Shown here: one piece after another, positions 1-8,044 of the stretch
How positions within the stretch are numbered: the first letter of the stretch is position 1
How the letters are laid out: every line of letters begins with the position of its first letter
Assembly (NCBI RefSeq): GCF_965213555.1
Contig: NZ_OZ243890.1
Span: 2,356,001-2,420,000, forward strand
From: Acuticoccus sp965213555
GTDB lineage: Bacteria > Pseudomonadota > Alphaproteobacteria > Rhizobiales > Amorphaceae
Length of the DNA stretch: 64,000 bases
Direction: 5' to 3'
Notes under the pieces: generated by a model
The model's database searches: none
What the model was told of the DNA's origin: nothing
What the model saw: only the letters and a program-made list of their open reading frames with translations
Position numbers and translations under genes: made by a program

Positions 1-95
1 CACTGGCGGGCCGCCGCCTGCCACCGCGCCAGCGTCGCTGCGTCCGGCTTGGGTCCACCCTTCGCCGAGTCGGCTGCCGTGGTGGCGTCGGTCAT
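1..95 (-). CDS. N-terminal fragment of a minus-strand gene (possibly coproporphyrinogen III oxidase)
   Basis: The frame opens with ATG at 95 and runs off the left edge after about 31 codons. The visible residues start MTDATTAADSAKG and end with a Trp-rich stretch (LARWQAAARQ). Its ATG overlaps the stop of trmL in an ATGA arrangement, so the two are probably translationally coupled. In related alphaproteobacteria the gene after trmL is often hemF (oxygen-dependent coproporphyrinogen oxidase). That identity is inferred from gene order only; the visible residues do not prove it. Confidence 0.55.
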   Translation of the reverse strand, partial: MTDATTAADSAKGGPKPDAATLARWQAAARQ

Positions 96-553
96 CGCAG
101 TCCCTTCCGTGCCAGAGCGCCCGAGGCGTTGAGCGCGCCCATCAGACCGATCCCCACGGCGACCGCAAGGTTGAGCGAGCGCGCTCCGGCGACGAGCGGG
201 ATGCGCACGCGTTCGTCCGCGGAGTCGTGGATCGCGGTCGGCACGCCGCTGCCCTCCCGTCCGAACAGCAGCGTGTCGTCGAAGCCGAAGGACGCGTCCG
301 TCAGCACGAGGTCGGCGTGGGTGGTGAACAGCACGATCCGGCCAGCCACCGCCGCGCGCAGGTCCGCGAACGTCGCGTGCCGTTGGATCGGCACCGTCGC
401 GACGTAGTCGAGGCCGGCGCGGCGCGCTGCCCGCGTCGAAAGGTCGAACGCCGGCGCGCCGACGAGGTGGACGCCCGCGCCGAGACAGCCGGCGGTGCGC
501 AGGATGGCCGCCGTGTTCTGCGGGATCTCGGGCTGATAGAGCGCGATGTCCAT
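92..553 (-). CDS. trmL: tRNA (cytidine(34)-2'-O)-methyltransferase TrmL
   Basis: This 153-residue protein of the SPOUT superfamily is expected to 2'-O-methylate the wobble base of tRNA-Leu using S-adenosylmethionine. Visible family motifs are the N-terminal MDIALYQPEIPQNTAAILR, the central LLFGREGSGVP, and the C-terminal RIPLVAGARSLNLAVAVGIG that forms the knotted SAM site. The open frame extends 26 codons further upstream, but the family start is MDIALYQPEIPQN at 553, and the upstream residues are Pro/Arg-rich and not family-like. The gene diverges from petA across about 200 bp and overlaps the next minus-strand gene by four bases. Confidence 0.93.
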   Translation of the reverse strand: MDIALYQPEIPQNTAAILRTAGCLGAGVHLVGAPAFDLSTRAARRAGLDYVATVPIQRHATFADLRAAVAGRIVLFTTHADLVLTDASFGFDDTLLFGREGSGVPTAIHDSADERVRIPLVAGARSLNLAVAVGIGLMGALNASGALARKGLR

Positions 554-642
554 CGACGATCCAGGGGGCGCGGGCGGGGCCGGGCCGAGGCTTGCGCGAC
601 AGGGCCCGAAGGGTCGATCGCGTCCAGGCATTCCTGTACGAT

Positions 643-663
643 CAAATCGTTTAGAACGATTTG
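643..663. promoter_or_regulatory. Perfect 9-bp inverted repeat between trmL and petABC
   Basis: The arms CAAATCGTT and AACGATTTG are separated by TAG. They lie about 95 bp ahead of the petA start and about 90 bp ahead of trmL. The AT-rich dyad stands out in a GC-rich intergenic region and has the geometry of a dimeric repressor or activator site. The binding protein is unknown. Confidence 0.5.
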
Positions 664-758
664 CGACACCGTGTCAGCCCGCCCCATGCCTGGACATCGG
701 CTGCGATCGAAGGCATGTGGCGGAAGTGAGAAGGCGTCGATAGACGAGGGGAACAGCG

Positions 759-1352
759 TTGGCGACCAGCGAACATGACGCGGGGCATGGCGGCGGCGAC
801 GGGCCCGGCGAGCACGGTGAGACCCGTCGGGACTTCCTCTACATCGCCACCGGTGCGGTCGCAGCGGTCGGTGTCGGCTCGGTCGCCTGGCCGTTCATCG
901 ATCAGATGAACCCCGACGCAGCATCACTGGCGCTTGCCTCCATCGAGGTCGACGTGTCGGACCTCAACGCCGGCGAGTCGATGACGGTGATGTGGCGGGG
1001 CAAGCCGGTGTTCGTGCGCCGACGCACCGAGCAGGAGGTCGTCGCCGCCCGCGACGTCGACCTCTCCGAGCTGCTCGACCAGGAGGCGCGCAACCCGAAC
1101 GTCGACGCCACCGAGGCGACCGATGCCAACCGCGCCGTGCAGGGGCGTGAGGACATGCTCGTCATGATCGGCGTTTGCACGCACCTCGGCTGCATCCCGT
1201 TAGGTCAGCAGGGGGACTACGGCGGCTGGTTCTGCCCCTGCCACGGGTCGCACTACGACACCTCCGGCAGGGTGCGCATCGGTCCGGCGCCTGAGAACCT
1301 CCCGATCCCGCCATACACCTTCGCCGACGAAGCGACCCTCGTCGTCGGCTGA
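759..1352 (+). CDS. petA: Ubiquinol-cytochrome c reductase Rieske iron-sulfur subunit
   Basis: This is the Rieske [2Fe-2S] subunit of cytochrome bc1, which accepts an electron from ubiquinol and passes it to cytochrome c1. The 197-residue protein has an uncleaved Tat-type N-terminus (TRRDFLYIATGAVAAVGVGS, about residues 22-41) that serves as the membrane anchor. The cluster ligands lie in CTHLGC (C140, H142) and CPCHGSH (C159, H162); the other two Cys form the stabilising disulfide. The start is a TTG at 759, preceded by GAGGGG at 746-751; no better in-frame start is present. It leads the petABC operon, 18 bp before petB. Confidence 0.96.
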   Translation: MATSEHDAGHGGGDGPGEHGETRRDFLYIATGAVAAVGVGSVAWPFIDQMNPDAASLALASIEVDVSDLNAGESMTVMWRGKPVFVRRRTEQEVVAARDVDLSELLDQEARNPNVDATEATDANRAVQGREDMLVMIGVCTHLGCIPLGQQGDYGGWFCPCHGSHYDTSGRVRIGPAPENLPIPPYTFADEATLVVG

Positions 1353-1370
1353 CACGTCTAGGAAAGCACC

Positions 1371-2765
1371 ATGTCCGGACGCGGCACCCCTCGCTTCCAG
1401 CCCAAGAACAAGACGCTCGCCTGGCTCGACTCGCGGCTTCCCATCGTGTCGCTGATGAACGAGCAGGCGATCGAGTTCCCGACGCCGAAGAACCTCAACT
1501 ACATGTGGACCTTCGGGGCGATCCTCACGGTGGTGCTCGCCGTGATGATCGTCTCGGGCATCGTCCTTGCCATGCACTACGCAGCGAACACCGAGCTCGC
1601 GTTCGAGCGCGTCGAGCACATCATGCGCAACGTGAACTACGGCTGGCTCATCCGCTACATCCACGCCGTCGGTGCGTCGATGTTCTTCCTCGCGGTCTAC
1701 CTGCACATCGCGCGCAACCTCTATTACGGCTCGTACAAGGCGCCGCGCGAGGTCCTGTGGATGCTCGGCGTCATCATCCTCATCCTGATGATGGCGACGG
1801 CGTTCATGGGTTACGTGCTGCCGTGGGGGCAGATGTCGGGCTGGGGCGCAACGGTCATCACGAACCTGTTCTCGGCGATCCCGCTCGTCGGCCCCGCCGT
1901 CGTCGAGTGGTTGTGGGGCGGCTTCGCGGTCGACAACGCGACGCTGAACCGGTTCTATGCCCTGCACTACCTCATGCCCTTCATGACCGCCGGCGTCGTC
2001 ATCCTGCATATTTGGGCGCTTCATGTATCTGGGAACAACAACCCCACCGGCGTCTCGGTAAAGTCGTCGAAGGACACGGTCTCCTTCCATCCGTTCGTCA
2101 CCATGAAGGATGCCGTGGCGGTCGTGGTGTTCATGCTGCTGTTTGCGTGGTTCGTGTTCTACTTGCCGAACTACCTTGGGCATCCGGATAACTACATCGA
2201 GTTCGATCCGCTGGTCACCCCGGCGCACATCGTCCCCGAGTGGTACCTTCTCCCGTTCTACGCGATCCTCCGGGCGGTGCCGGACAAGCTCGGCGGCGTG
2301 GTGCTGATGTTCGGCTCGCTGCTCATCCTGTTCGCCGTGCCTTGGCTCGACACGTCAAGGGTTCGCTCGGCGCGCTACCGGCCGCTGTACAAGATCGCGT
2401 TCTGGGCCTTCGTCGTGACCTGCCTGGTGCTCGGCTGGCTCGGCGCGCAGCCGGCGGAGGGGATCTACGTGACCCTCGCGCGTATCTTCACGCTGTACTA
2501 CTTCGCGTTCTTCCTGGTGCTCATGCCGCTTCTCGGCCTCATCGAGAGGCCTCGGCCGCTGCCGAACTCCATCGCCGAGGACGTGCTCGCGCGCGAGGAC
2601 GGCAAGGCTCAGGGCTGGTTCGGCGTCCCGGAGCCGGAGGCGAGGCCCGCCTACACCGTGAGCGGGCTGCGCCGCGCAGCGCGCCGGTTCGTCGTCGACG
2701 ACGACCGTCGCGGTGGTGGCGCGACGCGTCCGTCGGCCGCGCCCGCCGCGCCGAGGAAGGACTGA
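1371..2765 (+). CDS. petB: Cytochrome b of the bc1 complex
   Basis: This multi-spanning di-haem subunit carries the quinol-oxidising (Qo) and quinone-reducing (Qi) sites. At 464 residues it is slightly longer than usual because of a hydrophilic, Arg/Pro/Ala-rich C-terminal tail (RRFVVDDDRRGGGATRPS and onward). Diagnostic segments are the haem-ligand helices (RYIHAVGASMFFLAVYLHIA and LHYLMPFMTAGVVILHIWALH) and the Qo-site PEWY motif in HIVPEWYLLPFYAILRAVP. The gene is complete and lies between petA and petC with only 3 bp before the petC ATG, so the three are clearly co-transcribed. Confidence 0.97.
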   Translation: MSGRGTPRFQPKNKTLAWLDSRLPIVSLMNEQAIEFPTPKNLNYMWTFGAILTVVLAVMIVSGIVLAMHYAANTELAFERVEHIMRNVNYGWLIRYIHAVGASMFFLAVYLHIARNLYYGSYKAPREVLWMLGVIILILMMATAFMGYVLPWGQMSGWGATVITNLFSAIPLVGPAVVEWLWGGFAVDNATLNRFYALHYLMPFMTAGVVILHIWALHVSGNNNPTGVSVKSSKDTVSFHPFVTMKDAVAVVVFMLLFAWFVFYLPNYLGHPDNYIEFDPLVTPAHIVPEWYLLPFYAILRAVPDKLGGVVLMFGSLLILFAVPWLDTSRVRSARYRPLYKIAFWAFVVTCLVLGWLGAQPAEGIYVTLARIFTLYYFAFFLVLMPLLGLIERPRPLPNSIAEDVLAREDGKAQGWFGVPEPEARPAYTVSGLRRAARRFVVDDDRRGGGATRPSAAPAAPRKD

Positions 2766-2768
2766 CCG

Positions 2769-3626
2769 ATGGCCCTGTTCGATAAGGTCGCGACCAGCGT
2801 CGCCTCGGCGTCCGCAGCCGCGGTGGTGGGTCTGTCCCTCGTGGCAGGGCCGGTCGCGGCGGCCACGGAGGAGTACCCGGTCGAGCAGCGCGACTGGTCG
2901 TTCGCCGGCGTGTTCGGCCAGTACGACCAGGCCCAGCTCCAGCGGGGCCTCAAGGTCTACCGCGAGGCGTGCGGCGCCTGCCACTCCATGCGCCTCGTGG
3001 CGTTCCGCACGCTGACGGACGACGGGGGTCCGAACCTGTCGGAGGAGGCCGCCGAGGCGATCGCCGCCGAGTACCAGGTGACTGATATCTCCAACGAGAC
3101 CGGCCAGCCCTTCGAGCGCCCGGCGACGCTCACCGACCGCTTCCCCGGACCCTACCCCAACAAGATCGCGGCGGCGGCGGCGAACGGCGGGGCCTACCCG
3201 CCGGACTTTTCGCTGCTCGCGAAGGCCCGCGCGGTGCACCGCGGCTTCCCGCACTTCATCACCGACGTCTTCGCGGCCTATGCGGAGAACGGGCCGGACT
3301 ACATCTACGCGCTGCTGCAGAGCTACCAAGAGCCGCCGGAGGAGCTGGAGCGCGTGCCGGGCAAGTACTACAACCCGGTGTTCATGGCAGGCGATTGGAT
3401 CGCGATGCCCCAGCCGCTGCGCGACGGACAGATCGCCTACACCGACGGCTCGCCCGAGACGCTGGATCAGTACGCCGCCGACGTCTCCGCCTTTATGATG
3501 TGGGCGGCCGAGCCCAAGCTCGAGGAGCGCAAGGAGATCGGCTTCCGGGTGATGGTGTTCCTGGCGGTCTTCGCGGTGATGATCTACCTGACGAAGCAGA
3601 AGCTGTGGCGGACCGTCGGGCACTGA
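2769..3626 (+). CDS. petC: Cytochrome c1 of the bc1 complex
   Basis: This 285-residue membrane-anchored c-type cytochrome takes electrons from the Rieske subunit and reduces soluble cytochrome c. It has an N-terminal signal sequence (hydrophobic to about residue 31). The haem-attachment motif is C68-G-A-C71-H72, and the distal Met ligand lies in the DWIAMPQPL segment. A single C-terminal membrane helix (VMVFLAVFAVMIYLTKQKLW) anchors it. It is the last gene of petABC. No strong terminator is visible before the next plus-strand gene 145 bp downstream. Confidence 0.96.
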   Translation: MALFDKVATSVASASAAAVVGLSLVAGPVAAATEEYPVEQRDWSFAGVFGQYDQAQLQRGLKVYREACGACHSMRLVAFRTLTDDGGPNLSEEAAEAIAAEYQVTDISNETGQPFERPATLTDRFPGPYPNKIAAAAANGGAYPPDFSLLAKARAVHRGFPHFITDVFAAYAENGPDYIYALLQSYQEPPEELERVPGKYYNPVFMAGDWIAMPQPLRDGQIAYTDGSPETLDQYAADVSAFMMWAAEPKLEERKEIGFRVMVFLAVFAVMIYLTKQKLWRTVGH

Positions 3627-3770
3627 GCGAGGCGCGGCGCTGACGGTGGCCGGAGCCTTCCGTCGCACGTCGTCCACCCGCACGACGGAGCTCGAGCTGG
3701 TGACGACCGTGCGACGCAGCCGGCGAGGCCGGCCGAGCTTGCTGCCTCGGACCGGTCCTGCCAGAAGAGG

Positions 3771-5936
3771 GTGAGCCGTCCGAGCGAGGCGACGTTGCGG
3801 TCCAACGAGGCCACGGGACACGGACGGCAGGGGCCAACGCCCGCGGCACGGGGCCGGTCGGCGTCGTCGGATGGCGAGCCGCAGGCCCCGTCAACCTTCG
3901 ACCTCACGGATCCTGCATCGGAGGGCGTCCTCTTCCTCGTGGTCGGCCCTAGCGGCGTCGGCAAGGACACGCTGATCGACGCCGCTAGGGCCGCGCTCGC
4001 GGACGCGCCGTTCACCTTCGCCCGCCGCGTCGTCACGAGGCCCCGGGAGGCCAGGGGCGAGGACCACGAGGCGATGGTCGTGGCGCAGTTCCTCGCCGCC
4101 GCTGAGCGGGGTGAGTTCGCCGTCACCTGGGCGGCGCACTCGCTGCATTACGCGGTCAGGTGGGACGCGCTTGCCCCGCTGCGGCGGGGGGTGAACGTCG
4201 TGCTCAACGTCTCCCGCACGACGATCTCTGCCTTTGCGCAGCATGCCATCCGCACCGTCGCGCTGCACGTGACCGCACCGCCGGAGGTGGTCCGCGAGCG
4301 CCTGAGCGCGCGGGGCCGCGAGGACGCCGCGCACGTTGCGGCGCGCCTCGCGCGGCACGTGCCGCTCACTGACGCAGCGACCGTTGCCGTCATCGACAAC
4401 GGTACGGACGTGGCGTCCGGGGCGCAGCAGCTCGTCGCGGCGCTAGTCGGTGCGGGCCGCCTGCCGCTGGTGCTGCGCCATGCCGCGATGGAGCTGCTCG
4501 GGGAGCCGCTCGCCATCGTCCATCGGGACGCGTTGGCGCTCGCCTCACGTCAGGTCGGCCGCGGGACCGCAACCGAGGCCGTCGGCGTGAGAGCGGTGCG
4601 GGTGCGCCTCGCGGTCACCGACGACGCTGGCCTCGTCGCGCCGCACGAGGTCCGGGTGTCCGCCGATGCCTTCGACGCGCTCGGCGTCGCCGAGGGCGGT
4701 GAGGTGACGCTGCGCCGCGTCCGGCCTTCTGCAACCCGTCACCTCCTGCGCACGAAGGCTGCCGGCGGTGAGCTGACCCCATCCGAGGTCGGACGCGTCG
4801 TGCGCGACCTCGCCGACGGGCGCTACGGCGCGGCCGAGGTCGCCGCCTGCGTCGTCGCGTTCCAGTCGCTGTCCGTCGCAGAGGCGGCAGCCTTTGCCGC
4901 AGCGCGTGCGGACCTCGTCGAGCGCGTTAACTGGGGCGGCCGCACGGTGGTCGACGTTCAGTCGATGGGCGGCCAGCCGGGCGGCCCCCTCGCCATGACC
5001 GTCGTGGCCATCGTCGCCGCGCACGGACTCGCGAACCCGACGACGTCGCCGCGGGTCATCAGCTCGGCCGCAGCGACCGTCGACGCGATGGGGTGCGTCG
5101 CCCGCGTTCACCTCTCCGCGACCGAGCTCGTCCACGTCGTCGACTCGAGCGCAGGCGCCGTGGCGCGTTCCGCTGGCATCGCCCACGACCCCTTCGACGC
5201 CGTGACGAACGCCCTCGACCGGCTGGCCGGCGTCCGGTCCGCACCCCTCGAGGTCTCCTCGGTCCTCGCGAGGGCGCTCGCGGTGGGGTGCACACACGTC
5301 GCCGTCGACATCCCGGTGGGTCCGGCCAGCCAAGTGGCGACGCTCGTTGCTGCTCGCGCCCTGTCGCGGCTTTTCGAGGACGTCGGACACTCGGTCGGCC
5401 TCACGGTGGCATGCGCCGTCAGCGACGGCTCGCGACCGTCGGGGCGCGGCATCGGACCCGCGCTCGAGCTTGCGGACGCCCGCGCAGTGCTCGCAGGCTC
5501 GCGCGATGGCTCGCCGCTGGTGCGTGAGGCGGCGCTGAACCTGGCGGGGACGATCCTGGACTGGGACCCCGACGTCCCCAGCGGCAGCGGTCGCGCTCGC
5601 GCGGAGGAGCTCCTCGGCTCAGGCTCGGCCGCTGCCGCGCTCCACCGGATCGCCGCCGCACAAGGCCCGCTCCCCGAAGTCCGCGTGGGCGCCTTCCAGC
5701 GGATGCTCGTGGCGCCAAGCGCTGGCCGGCTCGTCGCCATCGACTGGGACGCCCTGGCTGGCCTTTCTGGAATGGCGGGCGCCCCGCTCGACAGGGGTGC
5801 GGGTGTGCGCCTTCTGGCTGACCTCGGCGATCCGGTCGCCAGCGGGGCACCGCTTGCGACGGTGTTCGCCTCCACGCCGTTCGGCCTCGATCTCGTCGTT
5901 GACGATCTCACCGAGGGGCTGTTCCACATCGAGTGA
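3771..5936 (+). CDS. Fusion of PhnN-type ribose 1,5-bisphosphokinase with a thymidine/AMP-phosphorylase-like domain
   Basis: The 721-residue protein joins two domains. Residues about 51-230 resemble PhnN, which phosphorylates ribose 1,5-bisphosphate to PRPP: P-loop GPSGVGKD at 59-66, RRVVTRP, NVSRTTI and LSARGRED. From about residue 232 the sequence follows the 'putative thymidine phosphorylase' family related to AMP phosphorylase (THVAVDIPVGP, DGSRPSGRGIGPALE, GAPLDRGAGVRLLADLGDPV). Key active-site positions are altered: the family DKH..GG segment reads VDVQSMGG (394-401), and the SKK helix reads VLARALAVG (498-506). If active, the fusion could turn AMP plus phosphate into PRPP; the changes suggest the second domain is impaired or has a new role. 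The start is a GTG with AGAAGAGG directly upstream. Confidence 0.82.
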   Translation: MSRPSEATLRSNEATGHGRQGPTPAARGRSASSDGEPQAPSTFDLTDPASEGVLFLVVGPSGVGKDTLIDAARAALADAPFTFARRVVTRPREARGEDHEAMVVAQFLAAAERGEFAVTWAAHSLHYAVRWDALAPLRRGVNVVLNVSRTTISAFAQHAIRTVALHVTAPPEVVRERLSARGREDAAHVAARLARHVPLTDAATVAVIDNGTDVASGAQQLVAALVGAGRLPLVLRHAAMELLGEPLAIVHRDALALASRQVGRGTATEAVGVRAVRVRLAVTDDAGLVAPHEVRVSADAFDALGVAEGGEVTLRRVRPSATRHLLRTKAAGGELTPSEVGRVVRDLADGRYGAAEVAACVVAFQSLSVAEAAAFAAARADLVERVNWGGRTVVDVQSMGGQPGGPLAMTVVAIVAAHGLANPTTSPRVISSAAATVDAMGCVARVHLSATELVHVVDSSAGAVARSAGIAHDPFDAVTNALDRLAGVRSAPLEVSSVLARALAVGCTHVAVDIPVGPASQVATLVAARALSRLFEDVGHSVGLTVACAVSDGSRPSGRGIGPALELADARAVLAGSRDGSPLVREAALNLAGTILDWDPDVPSGSGRARAEELLGSGSAAAALHRIAAAQGPLPEVRVGAFQRMLVAPSAGRLVAIDWDALAGLSGMAGAPLDRGAGVRLLADLGDPVASGAPLATVFASTPFGLDLVVDDLTEGLFHIE

Positions 5937-5943
5937 GCGCGGA

Positions 5944-6489
5944 TCAGCCGAACGCTGCGAGGAGGAGCAGCGACAACAGGACGTCCGCCACGACGAGCGC
6001 GCCGGCGATCGCCACATCGACGCCGAGCGCCAGGCGGACGATGACGTAGTGATAGCGTACGACGACCCCGAGTGCGACGACGGCTGCGAGCGTCGCAGCG
6101 GTTTCCCCGAGGAAGCCTGCCCCCTGCAGGACCAGCGGGACCGTGAGGAGCGTCCAGCCGAGCGGCGCCGCCCAGTTGCGCGCCACGACGTAGGTCACGT
6201 AGCGGTGGGAGATCCCGAGCGGTCCTGCGATGGCGGCGAGTGCGACCGGGAATGCGACCCAATCCAGGGCGAGGACCGGAAGACGCTGGGCGAACGCCTG
6301 GCCGAACGGCTCGGTGGCGCCGATCCGCGACAGGGCGACCAGCGACACCGCGTCGATGGGCAGGACGAGGAGGATGACGCCGAACGAGCGCCAGTAGCCC
6401 GCGACGCTGCGGTCGAGGAGGTCGAGCCCGTCGCGGCGGCCGAGGAACAGGAGCCACGCGGCGGCAAGCGATCGCTGCACCTCGCTCAC
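5944..6489 (-). CDS. Hypothetical multi-spanning membrane protein
   Basis: This 181-residue protein has about four to five hydrophobic segments (GVILLVLPIDAVSLVAL, WVAFPVALAAIAGPLGI, AAPLGWTLLTVPLVLQ, LAAVVALGVVVRYHYVIVRL, AGALVVADVLLSLLLLAAF) and few charged residues. I do not recognise a named family. It lies 3 bp downstream of dapE on the same strand, so it is probably co-transcribed with the lysine-biosynthesis genes, although nothing in it suggests a role in that pathway. Confidence 0.75.
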   Translation of the reverse strand: MSEVQRSLAAAWLLFLGRRDGLDLLDRSVAGYWRSFGVILLVLPIDAVSLVALSRIGATEPFGQAFAQRLPVLALDWVAFPVALAAIAGPLGISHRYVTYVVARNWAAPLGWTLLTVPLVLQGAGFLGETAATLAAVVALGVVVRYHYVIVRLALGVDVAIAGALVVADVLLSLLLLAAFG

Positions 6490-6492
6490 ACG

Positions 6493-7692
6493 TCACCCTC
6501 GCCTAGGAGGCAGGCGCTCGCCACCGATCACACGGTCGATGATGGCACGGTAGGCGGATGCGAGGGTCCTCAACTCGGCGACGGAGGTTCGCTCGTTCGG
6601 CTGGTGCATGGTATCGCCGACCGCGCCGAACTCGACGACGGGGAAGTAGTCCTTGAGGAAGCGCGCGTCCGAGGTGCCGCCGCTGGTGCTCTGCTCGGGT
6701 CGCACGCCGGTGGCCTCCTCCACGGCGTCGCTCACCGCCTCGATCAAGGCCTCGTCGCGGGTCACGAACGCTTCGCTGACGCCGTCCTCCCATGCGACGT
6801 CGACGGGCCGTGAGGCGGCGCGTGTGATGCGCTGGGTCAGCTCGGCGCGCAGCGTGTCCGGCGACCACCGGTCGTTGTAGCGGACGTTGAACCGCAGCGA
6901 TGCGGTCGCCGGGATGACGTTCCACGCCAGGTTTGCAACCTCGATCCCGACGATCTCGAGGTTGGAGGGCGAGAAGACCGGGGTCCCCTCGTCGAGCGGT
7001 GCGAGGAGGGCTTGCCCCACCGACAGCAGCGCGGGCACCGGGCTGTCGGCGCGCTCCTGATAGGCGACGTGGCCTTGCCGGCCGCAGATCGTGACCGTAG
7101 CCGACAGTGAACCTCGCCGACCAACCTTCAGCGTGTCGCCCAGCCGCTCGAGGGAGGTCGGCTCGCCGACGACGGCCGCGTCGATGGGATGGCGTGCGCA
7201 GACCCATTCGACCAGCGGACGGGTGCCGTCGACCGCCGGTCCCTCCTCGTCGCCGGTGAGGAGGAGGGACACTCGTCCCGGACCGCCGTCCGACGCCCAG
7301 CGCGCCGTCGCGGCGATAATCGCTGCAACACCGCCCTTCATGTCCTGCGCGCCGCGGCCGACGAGGGCGTCGCCGTCGACGGTGGCGGCGTACGGGGGCG
7401 ACGACCAGGCGTCCGCCGCGCCGGGCGGGACGACGTCGAGGTGCCCGGCGAAGGCGAGGTGGCGTCCCATGCCTCGCGTGGCGAAGAGGTTCTCGACGCC
7501 CGTGCCCGCCGAGGCGAAGGTCATGCGCGTCACCTCGAACCCCGCGTCCCTGAGCGCCCGCTCGACCACGTCGAACACCTCGGGCCCGGCCGGCGTCACG
7601 CTGGGAACGCGGATCAGCGCCCGGGCGAGGGCGAGCGGATCGATCACCTCAACGGCCGCGCTGGTTGGGTCCAGGCGCGTAAGGGTTGCCAC
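6493..7692 (-). CDS. dapE: Succinyl-diaminopimelate desuccinylase
   Basis: This M20-family di-zinc amidohydrolase releases succinate from N-succinyl-LL-diaminopimelate in lysine and peptidoglycan biosynthesis. Zinc-ligand and catalytic segments are FAGHLDVVPPG, GRGAQDMKGG, TGDEEGPAVDGT and VVGEPTS; the dimerisation lid is also present. The frame allows a GTG start at 7692, overlapping the DUF805 gene by 44 bp. A second in-frame GTG at 7647 starts just after the DUF805 stop and would give VIDPLALARALI as the N-terminus, which fits the family better; I keep the longer form but the start is uncertain. It acts with dapD just upstream. Confidence 0.93.
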   Translation of the reverse strand: MATLTRLDPTSAAVEVIDPLALARALIRVPSVTPAGPEVFDVVERALRDAGFEVTRMTFASAGTGVENLFATRGMGRHLAFAGHLDVVPPGAADAWSSPPYAATVDGDALVGRGAQDMKGGVAAIIAATARWASDGGPGRVSLLLTGDEEGPAVDGTRPLVEWVCARHPIDAAVVGEPTSLERLGDTLKVGRRGSLSATVTICGRQGHVAYQERADSPVPALLSVGQALLAPLDEGTPVFSPSNLEIVGIEVANLAWNVIPATASLRFNVRYNDRWSPDTLRAELTQRITRAASRPVDVAWEDGVSEAFVTRDEALIEAVSDAVEEATGVRPEQSTSGGTSDARFLKDYFPVVEFGAVGDTMHQPNERTSVAELRTLASAYRAIIDRVIGGERLPPRRG

Positions 7693-8041
7693 CTCGTTGG
7701 CCTGGCATCAGCCCTACGACGATGAAGCCGATGATGCTCAGCACGGGAATCGGGAGGAACAGCGCGATCCATCCCGTCAATCCGCGGTCGTGCAGGCGCT
7801 TCACAACCAGCGCGACCTCGGTCCAGACGAGGACGGCGAAGACGCCGAGGGCAAGGGGGTTGACCGTGGAGACGGCGCCGGTCTCCGGCGAGACCACGAT
7901 GAGGAGTTCCGTGCGGGCCACGGCGATCGCGAGCGCCGCGCAGAAGATGTTGCCGAGCCAGAAGACCTCACGGTTGATCCGCCCGTCGAGCGCGAGCAGC
8001 GCCCAGGCGACGGACGGCCGACGAGCAGGGGGCGGAGCCAA
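7649..8041 (-). CDS. DUF805 family membrane protein
   Basis: This 130-residue protein shows the DUF805 pattern: an early FxGRINR-like element (ALDGRINREVFWLG), several membrane helices, VKRLHDRGLTGW, and a C-terminal small polar tail (PGQRGGNPYAPGPN). The function of the family is unknown. It sits between dapD (3 bp gap) and dapE (44-bp overlap if the long dapE start is used), in one operon with them. Confidence 0.85.
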   Translation of the reverse strand: MAPPPARRPSVAWALLALDGRINREVFWLGNIFCAALAIAVARTELLIVVSPETGAVSTVNPLALGVFAVLVWTEVALVVKRLHDRGLTGWIALFLPIPVLSIIGFIVVGLMPGQRGGNPYAPGPNQRGR

Positions 8042-8044
8042 GCC

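Noticed and set aside
1200..2228. Minus-strand open frame antisense to petA/petB
   Set aside because: His/Arg/Asp-rich shadow of petB on the opposite strand, with no family signal.
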